Shown: positions 9,444 through 18,414 of the stretch, piece after piece
How positions within the stretch are numbered: the first letter of the stretch is position 1
Layout of the letters: each line of letters opens with the position of its first letter
Origin: Pseudotabrizicola alkalilacus
GTDB taxonomy: Bacteria > Pseudomonadota > Alphaproteobacteria > Rhodobacterales > Rhodobacteraceae
Assembly (NCBI RefSeq): GCF_003443995.1
Contig: NZ_QWEY01000008.1
Location: 173,189 to 237,188 of the forward strand
Length of the DNA: 64,000 bases
Direction: 5' to 3'
The notes under the pieces: generated by a model
What the model saw: the letters and a program-made list of their open reading frames with translations, nothing else
Databases searched by the model: none
Told to the model about the DNA's origin: nothing
Program-made: the position numbers and the translations under genes

Positions 9444-10349
9444 ATGACACAGATCACCATCCTTGACGGCGGCATGGGCCGCGAGCTGGAACGTGTGGGC
9501 GCGCCGTTCCGTCAGCCCGAATGGTCGGCTCTGGCCCTGATCGATGCCCCCGAGACGGTGGCACAGGTCCATGCGGCCTATGTTCAGGCCGGTGCCGGGG
9601 TCATCACCACAAATTCCTATGCGCTGGTGCCGTTCCACATTGGCGAGGCACGGTTCCAGGCCGAGGGCGAACGGCTGGCCGATCTGGCGGGCCGCATGGC
9701 GCGGCAGGCAGCGGCGGGCAATCCGGATGTGCGTGTTGCCGGATCGCTGCCGCCGGTGTTCGGATCGTATCAGCCCGAGCTGTTTCAGGCCGATGTCGCG
9801 CAGGAATATCTGGCGGTGCTGGTCAAGGGCCTGACCCCGCATGTCGATCTGTGGCTGGCCGAAACCCAGTCCAGTCTGGAAGAGGCCGAGGCCGCCGCCA
9901 TCGCCACGCGCGCCACCGGCAAGCCGCTGTGGATTTCCTTCACGCTGCGCGATGATGACGGGGCCGAGGCCCTGCCCCGCCCCGAATTGCGCTCTGGCCA
10001 GACTGTAACCGAAGCCGCGCATCTGGCCGTGAAGCTCGGGGCCGAAGCGATGCTGTTCAACTGCTCGCGCCCCGAGGTGATGGGGGCCGCGCTGGAGGCC
10101 GCCCGCGCCGCCGAACCTAGGCTGCGCCTTGGCGTCTATGCGAACGCCTTCAGCGACTCCCAAGACGATGACGGGGCCGCGAACGAGGTCGTCTCGACCA
10201 TCCGCGCCGATCTGGACCCGCCGCATTACTGCGGCTGGGCCGAGGGTTGGGCGGCAAAGGGGGCCACCATCATCGGCGGCTGCTGCGGGATCGGCACCGA
10301 GCATATCCACCATCTGGCCGGCCATCTGGGTCACTCCGATAAGTCCTGA
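9444..10349 (+). CDS. Homocysteine S-methyltransferase family protein
   Basis: The 301-aa protein has the BHMT/MmuM fold: N-terminal LDGGMGRELERVGAP and the three zinc cysteines in NCSRPEVM and GGCCGIGTEHI. The family moves a methyl group to homocysteine from a betaine, S-methylmethionine or a similar donor. Its place at the end of this operon suggests that the imported compound may carry a transferable methyl group. The start at 9444 has an RBS (GGAAAGGAC); a longer frame from 9255 overlaps the GntR gene. Confidence 0.85.
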   Translation: MTQITILDGGMGRELERVGAPFRQPEWSALALIDAPETVAQVHAAYVQAGAGVITTNSYALVPFHIGEARFQAEGERLADLAGRMARQAAAGNPDVRVAGSLPPVFGSYQPELFQADVAQEYLAVLVKGLTPHVDLWLAETQSSLEEAEAAAIATRATGKPLWISFTLRDDDGAEALPRPELRSGQTVTEAAHLAVKLGAEAMLFNCSRPEVMGAALEAARAAEPRLRLGVYANAFSDSQDDDGAANEVVSTIRADLDPPHYCGWAEGWAAKGATIIGGCCGIGTEHIHHLAGHLGHSDKS

Positions 10350-10375
10350 CCCGACAGGGGTTAATCAGACAAGGT

Positions 10376-11602
10376 TTAACCCGACAGGGCCTGATCCAGA
10401 TCGCGGATCAGGTCCGCCGCCGCTTCCAGCCCGACCGACAGGCGGAAGATACCGTCGCCCGCAAAGCGGCGGTAATCCTCCAGCCCCTCGCCCGTCAACT
10501 TGTAGGTGCCGCCGATCATCTCGGCGGTGTCCAGATAGGTGACGATGCTGCGCTGATGGCCCAGCGAAAAGGCGTAATGCGCCACCCGCAGCCGCGCCGC
10601 GAGCTGCCGCGCCATCGCAGGCCCGTCCTTGGTGCGAAAGCCGATCACCCCGCCGGGAAGGTCCATCTGCCGCCGCGCCAGATCATGCTGCGGGTGTGAC
10701 GGCAGACCGGGCCAGATCACCCGCTCCACCGCCGGATGATCCTCCAGCATCTGTGCCAGCGTGGCCGCGGTCTGGTTGATCTGGGCCATGCGCGGGAACA
10801 GCGTGTCGATGCCGCGCAAGATCAGCCAGGCATTCGACGCCGACAGCGCCGCCCCCAGATACACCCCGGCACGCCCGCGCAGCTGCGCGATCAGCGCCTG
10901 CGGGCCGCAGACGATGCCGCCCAGCGCATCGCCATGGCCGTTGATGAACTTGGTCAGCGAATGGATCACCAGATCCACCCCCAGCGCCAGCGGACGGGTG
11001 GAGACCGGCGTGGCCAGCGTGCTGTCCACCGAAACAAGCGCCCCGGCCTCATGCGCGATCCGGGCGATCTCGGCCAGATCGGTCAGCCGCAGGATCGGGT
11101 TGCACGGGCTTTCGCAATGCACCAGCCGGGTGTTGGGCCGCAGCGCCGCGCGCAGATCTTCCGGGCGCGACAGGTTGACCGGCGTGACCTCGATCCCCAG
11201 ACCGGGCAGGATCACCCGCGCCAGCTCGGCCGCCCCGGCATAGGTGACATCGCTGATGATCAGATGATCCCCCGCCTTCAGCAGGGTCAGGAACACCCCG
11301 GCAATGGCCGCCACCCCGGTCGCAAAGGCCAGCGCATCTTCGCCGCCCTCCAACGCCGCCATCCGGGTTTCCAGCGCCCGCACGGTCGGGTTCAGCCAGC
11401 GGGCATAGGTATAGGGCTCATCGGCAATATCGCCCAGACCAGCGGCGGAAAACGCCCCTTCTCCGGGGGCCACCAGATGGTTCACCGACATGGAGATATC
11501 GGGCTGGATGGAGCGTGTCGCCGGGTTGATCGTCAGCCCGGCATCCAGTGCCAAGGTTTCGGGGCGGGCATCGGGCGGCAAGGGGGGAAACATGGCGGGC
11601 AC
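10376..11602 (-). CDS. Cys/Met-metabolism PLP-dependent enzyme (trans-sulfuration family)
   Basis: The 408-aa protein belongs to the cystathionine gamma-synthase / gamma-lyase / O-acylhomoserine sulfhydrylase family. Visible motifs are YARWLNPTVRALETRMAALE, the phosphate-binding ATGVAAIAG and the PLP lysine in DLVIHSLTKFINGHGDALGG. It may make or break a C-S bond of methionine or homocysteine, which fits the adjacent convergent homocysteine methyltransferase gene. Synthase and lyase activities cannot be separated by eye. ATG at 11593 is an alternative start. The Lrp gene upstream is a likely regulator. Confidence 0.85.
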   Translation of the reverse strand: MPAMFPPLPPDARPETLALDAGLTINPATRSIQPDISMSVNHLVAPGEGAFSAAGLGDIADEPYTYARWLNPTVRALETRMAALEGGEDALAFATGVAAIAGVFLTLLKAGDHLIISDVTYAGAAELARVILPGLGIEVTPVNLSRPEDLRAALRPNTRLVHCESPCNPILRLTDLAEIARIAHEAGALVSVDSTLATPVSTRPLALGVDLVIHSLTKFINGHGDALGGIVCGPQALIAQLRGRAGVYLGAALSASNAWLILRGIDTLFPRMAQINQTAATLAQMLEDHPAVERVIWPGLPSHPQHDLARRQMDLPGGVIGFRTKDGPAMARQLAARLRVAHYAFSLGHQRSIVTYLDTAEMIGGTYKLTGEGLEDYRRFAGDGIFRLSVGLEAAADLIRDLDQALSG

Positions 11603-11707
11603 CTTTGGTCAGCGTTTCCGCCAAGGATAGCGGCAGGCGACGCCGCCGGGCCGCAGACTTCCGCCGATCTGCGCGGATTTCCAGCGCGACCTGGATCTTT
11701 TGCGCCG

Positions 11708-12169
11708 TCAATCTTCTCCCATGGGCACATACAGCCCCACCTTCAGCGGCTTGAGCACGACATTGGTGGTGATCCGCCGGATCAGGGGATTGTCGCGCAT
11801 CATCCGCGCAGTGATCGCATCATAATCCTCGACATCGCGGGCCAAGATCACCGCCACCAGATCGACCGCGCCGGTGACGTAATAGAGCTGCTGAATGGCC
11901 TCGGTCCGGTCGGCCCAGGCCTGCAGCTTTTGCAGCACATCGTAATTGTCCCGTTCGACCTCCAGCCCGGCGATAAAACTCATCGCCTGCCCCGCCGCCT
12001 TTGGATCGACAACCGCAATCTCGGCGCGGATGATGCCGGCCGCCCGCAAGGCCCGCAAACGGCGCTGCACCGCCGAGGCGGACAGGCCAACCTGATCGGC
12101 AATCGCCTCGGCCTTGATCTGGCTGTCGCGTTGCACGATGGCCAGTATCTTGCGGTCAAACTCGTCCAA
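11708..12169 (-). CDS. Lrp/AsnC family transcriptional regulator, probable TTG start
   Basis: The protein has 153 aa when started at TTG 12169, giving MDEFDRKILAIVQRD. The HTH is QIKAEAIADQVGLSASAVQRRL and the ligand domain contains AWADRTEAIQQLYYVTGAVDLVAVI. TTG is preferred because GGGAGAGG lies a few bases upstream and the length then fits the family. ATG codons at 12208 and 12235 in the same frame would place a palindrome inside or over the start. It probably regulates the PLP enzyme gene 105 bp downstream and itself. Confidence 0.85.
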   Translation of the reverse strand: MDEFDRKILAIVQRDSQIKAEAIADQVGLSASAVQRRLRALRAAGIIRAEIAVVDPKAAGQAMSFIAGLEVERDNYDVLQKLQAWADRTEAIQQLYYVTGAVDLVAVILARDVEDYDAITARMMRDNPLIRRITTNVVLKPLKVGLYVPMGED

Positions 12170-12195
12170 AACGCCCCTCTCCCGTAGGTTTGAGC

Positions 12196-12214
12196 GGGCA
12201 TATTGCATATGCCC
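12196..12214. promoter_or_regulatory. 19-bp palindrome upstream of lrp
   Basis: GGGCATATTGCATATGCCC has perfect 8-bp arms about a 3-base centre, 27 bases upstream of the proposed TTG start. Lrp/BkdR-type regulators commonly bind such AT-centred palindromes at their own promoter, so this is a candidate auto-operator. Confidence 0.5.
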
Positions 12215-12352
12215 TGCCCCGTTGCCACAGGCCACTGCCGGCGACCCGCCCCCCTCAAGGGACGGATCGTACAGCTACTGCGCTTTTGCGCGACACGAAA
12301 AGCTCGATGCGGCAGGCATCAGCATCGACGACTTCGAAGACTCCGGGTGTCG

Positions 12353-12388
12353 GGCGGCACCAACCCGTTCGTTGGTGCCGCCGTTTTT
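12353..12388 (+). terminator. Strong terminator-like hairpin on the plus strand at the secDF 3' end
   Basis: Arms GGCGGCACCAAC (12353-12364) and GTTGGTGCCGCC (12371-12382) form a 12-bp stem with a 6-base loop, followed by GTTTTT. The T-run faces the plus strand, although both flanking genes are on the minus strand. For secDF the hairpin begins right after the stop codon but lacks a T-run. It may end a short plus-strand transcript from the 12215-12352 interval, or simply protect the secDF 3' end. Confidence 0.6.
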
Positions 12389-15014
12389 AGGCGTCGATCC
12401 TGGCGAACTCGTGGTCAGGTCCGCGTGCCGCCTTGTCCGTCCGGTCAACGCCCAGAAACAGCACGATGTTCTTTGCCACATACAGGGTGGACCAGGTGCC
12501 AAGGATCACCCCCAGCAGCATGGCAAACACAAAGCCACGGATAACATCGCCGCCAAAGATCAGCAGCACGATCAGGGCAATCAGCGTCGTCATCGCTGTC
12601 ATCAGCGTACGGCTCAGCGTCTCATTGGCCGACAGGTTCATCAGATCGCGCAGCGGCGTGGTTCTGAACTTGACCAGGTTCTCGCGCAGCCGGTCAAAGA
12701 TCACCACCGTGTCATTCACCGAATAGCCCAGAATGGTCAGCAGCGCCGCCACGATGGTCAGGTCGAACTTCAACCCGAACAGCGCAAAGATGCCGACCGT
12801 CACCACCACATCATGGATCAGCGCGGCCACCGTTCCCACAGCGAACTGCCACTCAAAGCGCATCCAGACATAAACGAGAATGCCGGCAGCCCCGGCCCCG
12901 ACTGCCGCGAGCGCCAGCCAGATCAGCTCTGCCGAGACTTTGGGGCCAACCGACTCCACCGCCGTGAATGTCACCGCCGGATCGACCGCCCGAACCGCCG
13001 CCTCGACCCGCGCCACGGCCTCGGGCGAAAGCGCCTCTGTGCCCTGCTGAGCTTCGATCCGGATGGTTGCAACATGCTGGTCCGGGCGGAAGCCGGGATC
13101 AAACACTTCGGTGATCGACACATCGCCAAGAGACAAATCCGCCAGCGCCGTCCGATACGTGCCGACATCAATGGCTTGGGTCGTCTCTGCGCGAATGGTC
13201 GTGCCGCCCTTGAAGTCGATCCCGAAGTTCAGGCCAAGCATCGCGACCACCAGCAGCGACGCCACCACCGCAGCAACCGATGCGCCAAAGGTCAGCCATT
13301 GCGCACGGAAAAAGTCGATTGTCGTTGTCTCAGGTGCCAGTCTGATCCAGCCCTTCAGCGCGATGGTCTTGGGCCGTTTCCACCGCAGCCATGTCTCTAT
13401 GATCAGCCGGGTCACATAAACGGCGGTGAACATCGACGTCAGGATGCCCAACCCCAGGGTGACCGCAAAACCCCGCACCGGGCCGGAGCCTATGGCAAAC
13501 ATGATCAGCGCGGTCAGAAGCCCGGTGATATTGCTGTCCATGATCGCCGACAGCGCCTTTTGGAATCCGATGTCAACGGCGCGGCCCGCCGGGCGGCCCA
13601 GACGCAATTCCTCGCGTATCCGCTCAAAGATCAGCACGTTGGCATCGACCGCCATCCCCATGGTCAGCACGATCCCCGCAATGCCGGGCAAGGTCAGCGT
13701 GGCCCCCATCACCGAAAGCGCGGCCAGCAACAGCCCCATGTTCAGCGCAAGTGCAAGGTTCGCCATCAGGCCGAAACCGCCATAGCAGGCCACCATGAAC
13801 AGGGCGACAGCCGCGATCCCGATCACCGCAGCACGCTGCCCGGCGTCAATGCTGTCGGCCCCAAGTTCCGGGCCGATGGTCCGCTCTTCAAGAAAGGTCA
13901 TCCCCGCCGGCAGCGCGCCCGCCCGCAAGAGAACAGCCAGTTCGGTGGAATCCTCCACCGTGAACTGCCCGGTGATGATGCCGGACCCACCCGGAATATG
14001 GCTCTGGATCACCGGGGCCGAAATCACCTCGCCATCCAGCACGATGGCAAACGGCTGGCCGATGTTGGCAGCGGTGTAATCGCCAAAAACACGCGCCCCC
14101 GCAGGATCAAAGCGAAAGCTCACCGCCGGGCGGTTGTTCTGGTCAAAGGCGGGCTGTGCATCGACCAGATTTTCGCCGCTGACCACCGGGCTGCGGTCCA
14201 GCACGTAGAACACTCCCGGATCATCCGCCGCAGGCAGAACCAGATCACCCGGCCTGCCCCCTTGCGCAGTTTCCGCCCGGCCCAGAACCGGATGAAAGGT
14301 CAGCTGTGCCGTCGTTCCGATCAGGGATTTCAGCTCGGCAGCAGACCCGATGCCCGGCACCTGAATCAGAATGCGGTCGTCGCCCTGACGCATGATTGTC
14401 GGCTCACGGGTGCCAACCTCATCCACCCGGCGGCGGATGATTTCCAGCGATTGCTGCAGCGTGCGTTCGTCTGAGGCCTTTTGCTCTGCGGCGGAAAGGG
14501 TGACGACAAGCGTATCCCCCTCGGCCCGCACCTCGATGTCATTCTGACCGATCCCCGTGATCGACACGACCGGCGTGGCAAGCGCCCGCACCGCCTCCAG
14601 CGCGGCGGGCATGCCCTCCGGATTGCCAAGCGTCACGCGCAGCGTGCCTTGTGCAGTTTCCTGACGCCGGATGCTGCCAACCTGATCGCGCAGATCACGC
14701 AAGCGGTCGCGCACCTGCGGCCACAGCCCCTCCATCCGCGCGGCATGCACATCCTCGACATGAACTTCGGCCAGAAGATGCGCCCCGCCCCGCAGATCAA
14801 GCCCAAGGCTGACAAGGCTGGAGGGCAGCCATGTGGGCCAGCCCGCCAGATCCGCCGCTGTCCCGGCTGACAAGCTGCCGGTTTGGGTCAGAACGGCTGC
14901 GGCATCATTGTGGCGCTCGACCTGCGGGTAAAAGGCATTCGGCAGGGCAAAGACGACGCCCCAGAGACAGACACCCCAGATAAAGAGGCGTTTCCAGAAA
15001 TGAGTGTTTGACAT
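12387..15014 (-). CDS. secDF: Fused protein translocase subunit SecDF
   Basis: The 875-aa protein starts at ATG 15014 (MSNTHFWKRLFIWG). The N-terminal half is SecD, with one TM helix, LGLDLRGGAHLLAEV, the P1 periplasmic domain and a five-helix bundle containing GMAVDANVLIFERIREE. The C-terminal half is SecF, with FGIDFKGGTTIRAET, the periplasmic loop and helices containing YSVNDTVVIFDRLREN. SecDF uses the proton gradient to pull exported proteins through SecYEG. Many alphaproteobacteria have separate secD and secF, so this may be an additional fused copy. Confidence 0.92.
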   Translation of the reverse strand: MSNTHFWKRLFIWGVCLWGVVFALPNAFYPQVERHNDAAAVLTQTGSLSAGTAADLAGWPTWLPSSLVSLGLDLRGGAHLLAEVHVEDVHAARMEGLWPQVRDRLRDLRDQVGSIRRQETAQGTLRVTLGNPEGMPAALEAVRALATPVVSITGIGQNDIEVRAEGDTLVVTLSAAEQKASDERTLQQSLEIIRRRVDEVGTREPTIMRQGDDRILIQVPGIGSAAELKSLIGTTAQLTFHPVLGRAETAQGGRPGDLVLPAADDPGVFYVLDRSPVVSGENLVDAQPAFDQNNRPAVSFRFDPAGARVFGDYTAANIGQPFAIVLDGEVISAPVIQSHIPGGSGIITGQFTVEDSTELAVLLRAGALPAGMTFLEERTIGPELGADSIDAGQRAAVIGIAAVALFMVACYGGFGLMANLALALNMGLLLAALSVMGATLTLPGIAGIVLTMGMAVDANVLIFERIREELRLGRPAGRAVDIGFQKALSAIMDSNITGLLTALIMFAIGSGPVRGFAVTLGLGILTSMFTAVYVTRLIIETWLRWKRPKTIALKGWIRLAPETTTIDFFRAQWLTFGASVAAVVASLLVVAMLGLNFGIDFKGGTTIRAETTQAIDVGTYRTALADLSLGDVSITEVFDPGFRPDQHVATIRIEAQQGTEALSPEAVARVEAAVRAVDPAVTFTAVESVGPKVSAELIWLALAAVGAGAAGILVYVWMRFEWQFAVGTVAALIHDVVVTVGIFALFGLKFDLTIVAALLTILGYSVNDTVVIFDRLRENLVKFRTTPLRDLMNLSANETLSRTLMTAMTTLIALIVLLIFGGDVIRGFVFAMLLGVILGTWSTLYVAKNIVLFLGVDRTDKAARGPDHEFARIDA

Positions 15015-15188
15015 GACCTGTCCTTGAACCGGCATCCCCCGGCCTGTGGCGGGGCGGGAGCCGGAAACGATGTGACCTTGAAATCACCACACGCAGCCTT
15101 GCCCGACACCTGTGGCGTCCGGGCAGCGTCTTTATGGGGTGGCTGTGATTTGGCCTGCACGCGCAGCACAAACCAACGGTATCAGCGT

Positions 15189-15566
15189 TCAGATCACAGG
15201 CGGCGCACGCGGTTCCGGTCGTGTGTGCAGGCACAGGCCGCGCGGGGCATCAGCCCCACACCGGGAAAAATGGCTATAGATACCCGAAGCACCGCGGTAC
15301 GTCTCGGCCAGCAGCGCCACAAAGTCCGGGTCGCCGCCATACCGGAGCTCGGGGCTCCGGTGGATCTTGCCCGCAGCCGATACCGTGGCGACATGCTCTG
15401 CGGCCTGCACTGCGGCCAAACTGGCCGATGCGGACTGCGTCGGGATATTCGCCAGTTGTGGCTGAGCCCCAATCCACACCAGACACAGCGACAGGCCCAC
15501 CATCCAGGCAAAGAATGCCTGGCGAAACTTTGGGGATTGGGGCGCAAGCCGGTTCATCCGGCCCAT
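15189..15566 (-). CDS. Hypothetical protein with one N-terminal hydrophobic segment
   Basis: The open frame has 125 aa, with ATG at 15566 or 15557. Residues ~18-40 (AFFAWMVGLSLCLVWIG) look like a signal or membrane anchor. The rest (VAAAEH-like region, RYGGDPDFVALLAETYRGASGIYSHFSRCGADAPRGLCL) has no family I recognise. It lies between secDF and the B12-type transporter operon, on the same strand. No clear RBS is visible and the GC-rich DNA has other open frames, so coding status is uncertain. Confidence 0.4.
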   Translation of the reverse strand: MGRMNRLAPQSPKFRQAFFAWMVGLSLCLVWIGAQPQLANIPTQSASASLAAVQAAEHVATVSAAGKIHRSPELRYGGDPDFVALLAETYRGASGIYSHFSRCGADAPRGLCLHTRPEPRAPPVI

Positions 15567-15639
15567 GTCGCATTTATCGCATGCCGAGACAATTGGCCAA
15601 ATGTCAGCCCTGCGCCAATGCCGTCCGGCAAACCGCCGC

Positions 15640-16689
15640 CTATCTGCGCCGCGTCATCATCCAGATAAAGAACACCCCGCCGATCAACCCGGTGACGACA
15701 CCGATGGGCATGTCTTCGGGGGCCATTACCACGCGGGCGGCAGCATCGGCCCAGATCAGGAACACCGCCCCCGCCAGCGCTGATCCGGGCAGCACGCGGG
15801 CGTTGTCCCCCCCGGCCACCAGCCGCACCAGATGCGGCATCATCAGCCCGACAAAGCCGATCAGCCCGGAAAAGGCCACCATGACCCCGGTGATCAGCGC
15901 GGCCATGACAAAGACGGTCAACCGGAACCGGCCAACCTCGATCCCTAGGCTGGCGGCGGTTTCATCGCCAAGGCTCATCGCGTTCAACCGCCCTGCCTGC
16001 GCCCAAAGCCACAGGCCACAGGGGATCAGCACGGCCAGTGGCCACAAAAGATGGCTCCACTGTGCAAGGCCCAGCCCGCCCAGCATCCAGAAAACCACCG
16101 TATGGGTGGCGCGCGGATCGCCCAGAAAGATCAGGATGTTTGCACATGCCATGATCACAAAGCTGACAGCCACCCCCGCCAGCACCAGACGGTCGGCACT
16201 GCTGGCCCCTGCCAGTTGCGCGACGCCCAGCACCAGCACCGTGGCCCCCAACGCCCCGCCAAAGGCCATCAGCGGCACGGTCAAAAGACCCAGGAACAGC
16301 CCGGTATGCATCAATGCCGCAATGGCCCCGAAAGCCCCGCCCGAAGAGATACCCAGCAGATGCGGATCGGCCAGCGGGTTGCGCGTGACGGCTTGCAACG
16401 CAGCCCCCACAAGTCCCAGCCCTGCCCCCACCAACCCGGCCAGCACCACACGGGGAAAGCGGATTTCCCAGACGATGTTGGCCCGGCCCGCATTCCAGTC
16501 CGGGGTCACAAGTCCCGGCAGGACACGATCCAGCGCCACGCCCCAGACCGTGCTGAGGGGGATCGCCACCGCCCCCACCGACACAGCCACGATGATCGAG
16601 ACCAGCAGCAACAGCGCTGCCAGAACGGCAATGCCGGTTCCGGTCCCGACCCGGCGCGCGACGGAGGGATGGGCGGTGGCGTCAACCAT
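15640..16689 (-). CDS. btuC: FecCD/BtuC-type ABC transporter permease
   Basis: The 349-aa protein has about ten hydrophobic segments and the FecCD signatures LSTVWGVALDRVLPGL, NIVWEIRFPRVVLAGLVGAG, ALQAVTRNPLADPHLLGIS and FVGLMMPHLVRLVAGGDNA. It forms the inner-membrane channel for iron-siderophore or cobalamin uptake. The cobalamin riboswitch at the head of this operon makes vitamin B12 or a corrinoid the likely substrate. It starts 3 bp after the binding-protein gene. Confidence 0.85.
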   Translation of the reverse strand: MVDATAHPSVARRVGTGTGIAVLAALLLLVSIIVAVSVGAVAIPLSTVWGVALDRVLPGLVTPDWNAGRANIVWEIRFPRVVLAGLVGAGLGLVGAALQAVTRNPLADPHLLGISSGGAFGAIAALMHTGLFLGLLTVPLMAFGGALGATVLVLGVAQLAGASSADRLVLAGVAVSFVIMACANILIFLGDPRATHTVVFWMLGGLGLAQWSHLLWPLAVLIPCGLWLWAQAGRLNAMSLGDETAASLGIEVGRFRLTVFVMAALITGVMVAFSGLIGFVGLMMPHLVRLVAGGDNARVLPGSALAGAVFLIWADAAARVVMAPEDMPIGVVTGLIGGVFFIWMMTRRR

Positions 16690-16692
16690 GGC

Positions 16693-17625
16693 TCAGTTGC
16701 CCCAGAAACCGGCGACCAGCTTTTCCACGGCATTGATATTGCGCGGACCGGGCGTTGCCTCGACATATTCCAGCACGACAAAACGGTCGTTCTTTACCGC
16801 GTCGATGCTGGCAAAGGCGGGGCTTTCCTTCATAAAGGCAATCTTCTGCTCGGCGGTCACATCGCCGTAGTTGACGATCACCACCACCTCGGGGTTGCGC
16901 TCTACCACCGGCTCCCAGCCGATTTCAGCCCAGCTCTTTTCCAGATCATTCATGATGTTGGTGCCCCCCGCCGCTTCGATCAGCGCGGTCGGCATCGCAT
17001 AGGCCCCGGCCGTAAAGGGCGCCTCTTCGCCGCTGTCATAGACGAAAACACGCAAGGGGGCCGAGCGGTCCACACCCGCCGTCGCCCCGGCCAGACGCTC
17101 TTTCCAGCCTGCCACCAGCTCTGCGGCTTTGGCCTCGACGCCAAAGATTATTCCAAGGTTCAGGATGTCATTATACATGTCATCCATGCTGGACTTGGCC
17201 TTTGGGCCGATGTGGATGCAGCTTTCGGTCAGCTCATAAGTCTGAATGCCGAACGGTTCCAGCGTGTCGGGCGTGACCTCGCCGCCGACTTTCATGCCGT
17301 AGTTCCAGCCCGCAAAGAAAAAGTCAGGCTCGGCCCCGGCCATCACTTCCTTGGTGGGGTATCTGGCCGCAAGTTCCGGCAGTTCGGCGACACCTGCACG
17401 CATCTCGGCATCCAGCGTCTTCCAGCCGGAGATGCCGGTGTAGCCGATCATGCTGTCGCGCAGGCCCAGAACCAGCATCATCTCGGTCAGGTTCACATCA
17501 TGCGAGATGGCGCGGGTGGGAGCGGCGTCAAAGGTCACCTCACGGTCACAGCTTTTAACCGTAACCGGAAAGGCGGCAGCGGTGGTCGCAGACATCAGCA
17601 AGGCAAAAAGGGAAAGGCGGATCAT
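16693..17625 (-). CDS. btuF: Periplasmic substrate-binding protein, BtuF/FepB type
   Basis: The 310-aa protein has a signal peptide (MIRLSLFALLMSATTAAAFP). The PF01497 fold is visible as RAISHDVNLTEMMLVLGL, DSMIGYTGISG, the segment AGAEPDFFFAGWNYGMK and the C-terminal NPEVVVIVNYGD. It delivers the ligand to the adjacent permease. The ligand is inferred to be a corrinoid from the operon's riboswitch; iron-siderophore binding proteins look similar. Confidence 0.85.
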   Translation of the reverse strand: MIRLSLFALLMSATTAAAFPVTVKSCDREVTFDAAPTRAISHDVNLTEMMLVLGLRDSMIGYTGISGWKTLDAEMRAGVAELPELAARYPTKEVMAGAEPDFFFAGWNYGMKVGGEVTPDTLEPFGIQTYELTESCIHIGPKAKSSMDDMYNDILNLGIIFGVEAKAAELVAGWKERLAGATAGVDRSAPLRVFVYDSGEEAPFTAGAYAMPTALIEAAGGTNIMNDLEKSWAEIGWEPVVERNPEVVVIVNYGDVTAEQKIAFMKESPAFASIDAVKNDRFVVLEYVEATPGPRNINAVEKLVAGFWGN

Positions 17626-17640
17626 GTTTGGTCCTGTTTG

Positions 17641-18414
17641 TCAGAGATGAAAGGAAAAGCGGGGGGTTGGCCCTGTCCGGTCGATGCGCGCCTTGACGTG
17701 AAAGGCATCGGCAAGCGTGGCCTCGGTCAACGCCTGACCGGGTGTGCCGTCGGCGAGGATTCGTCCCTCGCGCAGGATCAGCACACGGGTTGCAAATTCG
17801 GCGGCAAGGGTCAGGTCATGCAGCGTGGCAATCACGGTCAGGCCAAGCCCCTTGAGCAGCGCCAGCAGTTCCAGCTGGTGGCGGATGTCGAGGTGGTTGG
17901 TGGGTTCATCAAGCACGATCACCCGCGGCTGTTGCGCCAGCGCGCGGGCGACCATCACCCGCTGGCGTTCACCGCCTGACAACGTGCCAAAGGCGCGGTC
18001 GGCCATGCCGGTCAGATCCATGCGCTGAATGGCAGCCGCGATGATCGCGGCATCCTCATCGCCAGAGGCAAACAGACCGGCGCCCCACCCTTTGCGATGC
18101 GGCAGACGGCCAAGCGCCACAATCTGCCGGGCGGTCAGCGCAAAATCGGTGGGCTGCTCCTGTAAGACAGCGGCAAGGTGGCGCGCCGCCTCGGGCGCGC
18201 CCATCAGCCAGATGTCTTTGCCCATCAGCCGCACTGTCCCTTTGCGCGGGGCCTGATGGCGATAGATCAGCCGCAACAGCGAGGATTTGCCCGCCCCGTT
18301 CGCCCCGCAGATCGCCATGATCTGTCCTTGCGGCACGGCAAAGCTGATGTCGGACAGAATGTCAGCCTGCCCCTTTGGCCCCCAGCAAACCCCGCTCAGT
18401 TCAACAGCGGTCAC
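17641..18414 (-). CDS. btuD: ABC transporter ATP-binding protein, BtuD/FecE type
   Basis: The 257-aa protein starts at GTG 18414, which overlaps the stop of the preceding DUF1636 gene (GTGA). Motifs are Walker A GANGAGKSSLLRL, signature LSGGERQRVMVARAL, Walker B RVIVLDEPTNHLDI and H-loop VIATLHDLTLA. A longer open frame starting at 18492 would run into the upstream gene and is rejected. Confidence 0.88.
   Translation of the reverse strand: MTAVELSGVCWGPKGQADILSDISFAVPQGQIMAICGANGAGKSSLLRLIYRHQAPRKGTVRLMGKDIWLMGAPEAARHLAAVLQEQPTDFALTARQIVALGRLPHRKGWGAGLFASGDEDAAIIAAAIQRMDLTGMADRAFGTLSGGERQRVMVARALAQQPRVIVLDEPTNHLDIRHQLELLALLKGLGLTVIATLHDLTLAAEFATRVLILREGRILADGTPGQALTEATLADAFHVKARIDRTGPTPRFSFHL

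Noticed and set aside
1287..10349. Ectoine degradation cluster (MocR, Lrp, dehydrogenase, aminotransferase)
   Set aside because: The regulators and the dehydrogenase/aminotransferase pair are reminiscent, but ectoine hydrolase and the DoeB-type deacetylase are absent; the amidohydrolase here is M20.
12270..12362. tRNA or tmRNA fragment ending in ACCA before the hairpin
   Set aside because: No T-arm consensus or cloverleaf could be drawn; the ACCA is part of the terminator stem.
12114..14474. 786-aa plus-strand open frame
   Set aside because: It is the antisense shadow of secDF, with a Gln/His/Arg-rich composition and no family motifs.
15221..16870. 549-aa and 642-aa plus-strand frames opposite the btuC/btuF genes
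   Set aside because: The minus-strand frames have signal peptide, FecCD and SBP motifs and a riboswitch; the plus frames are low-complexity.
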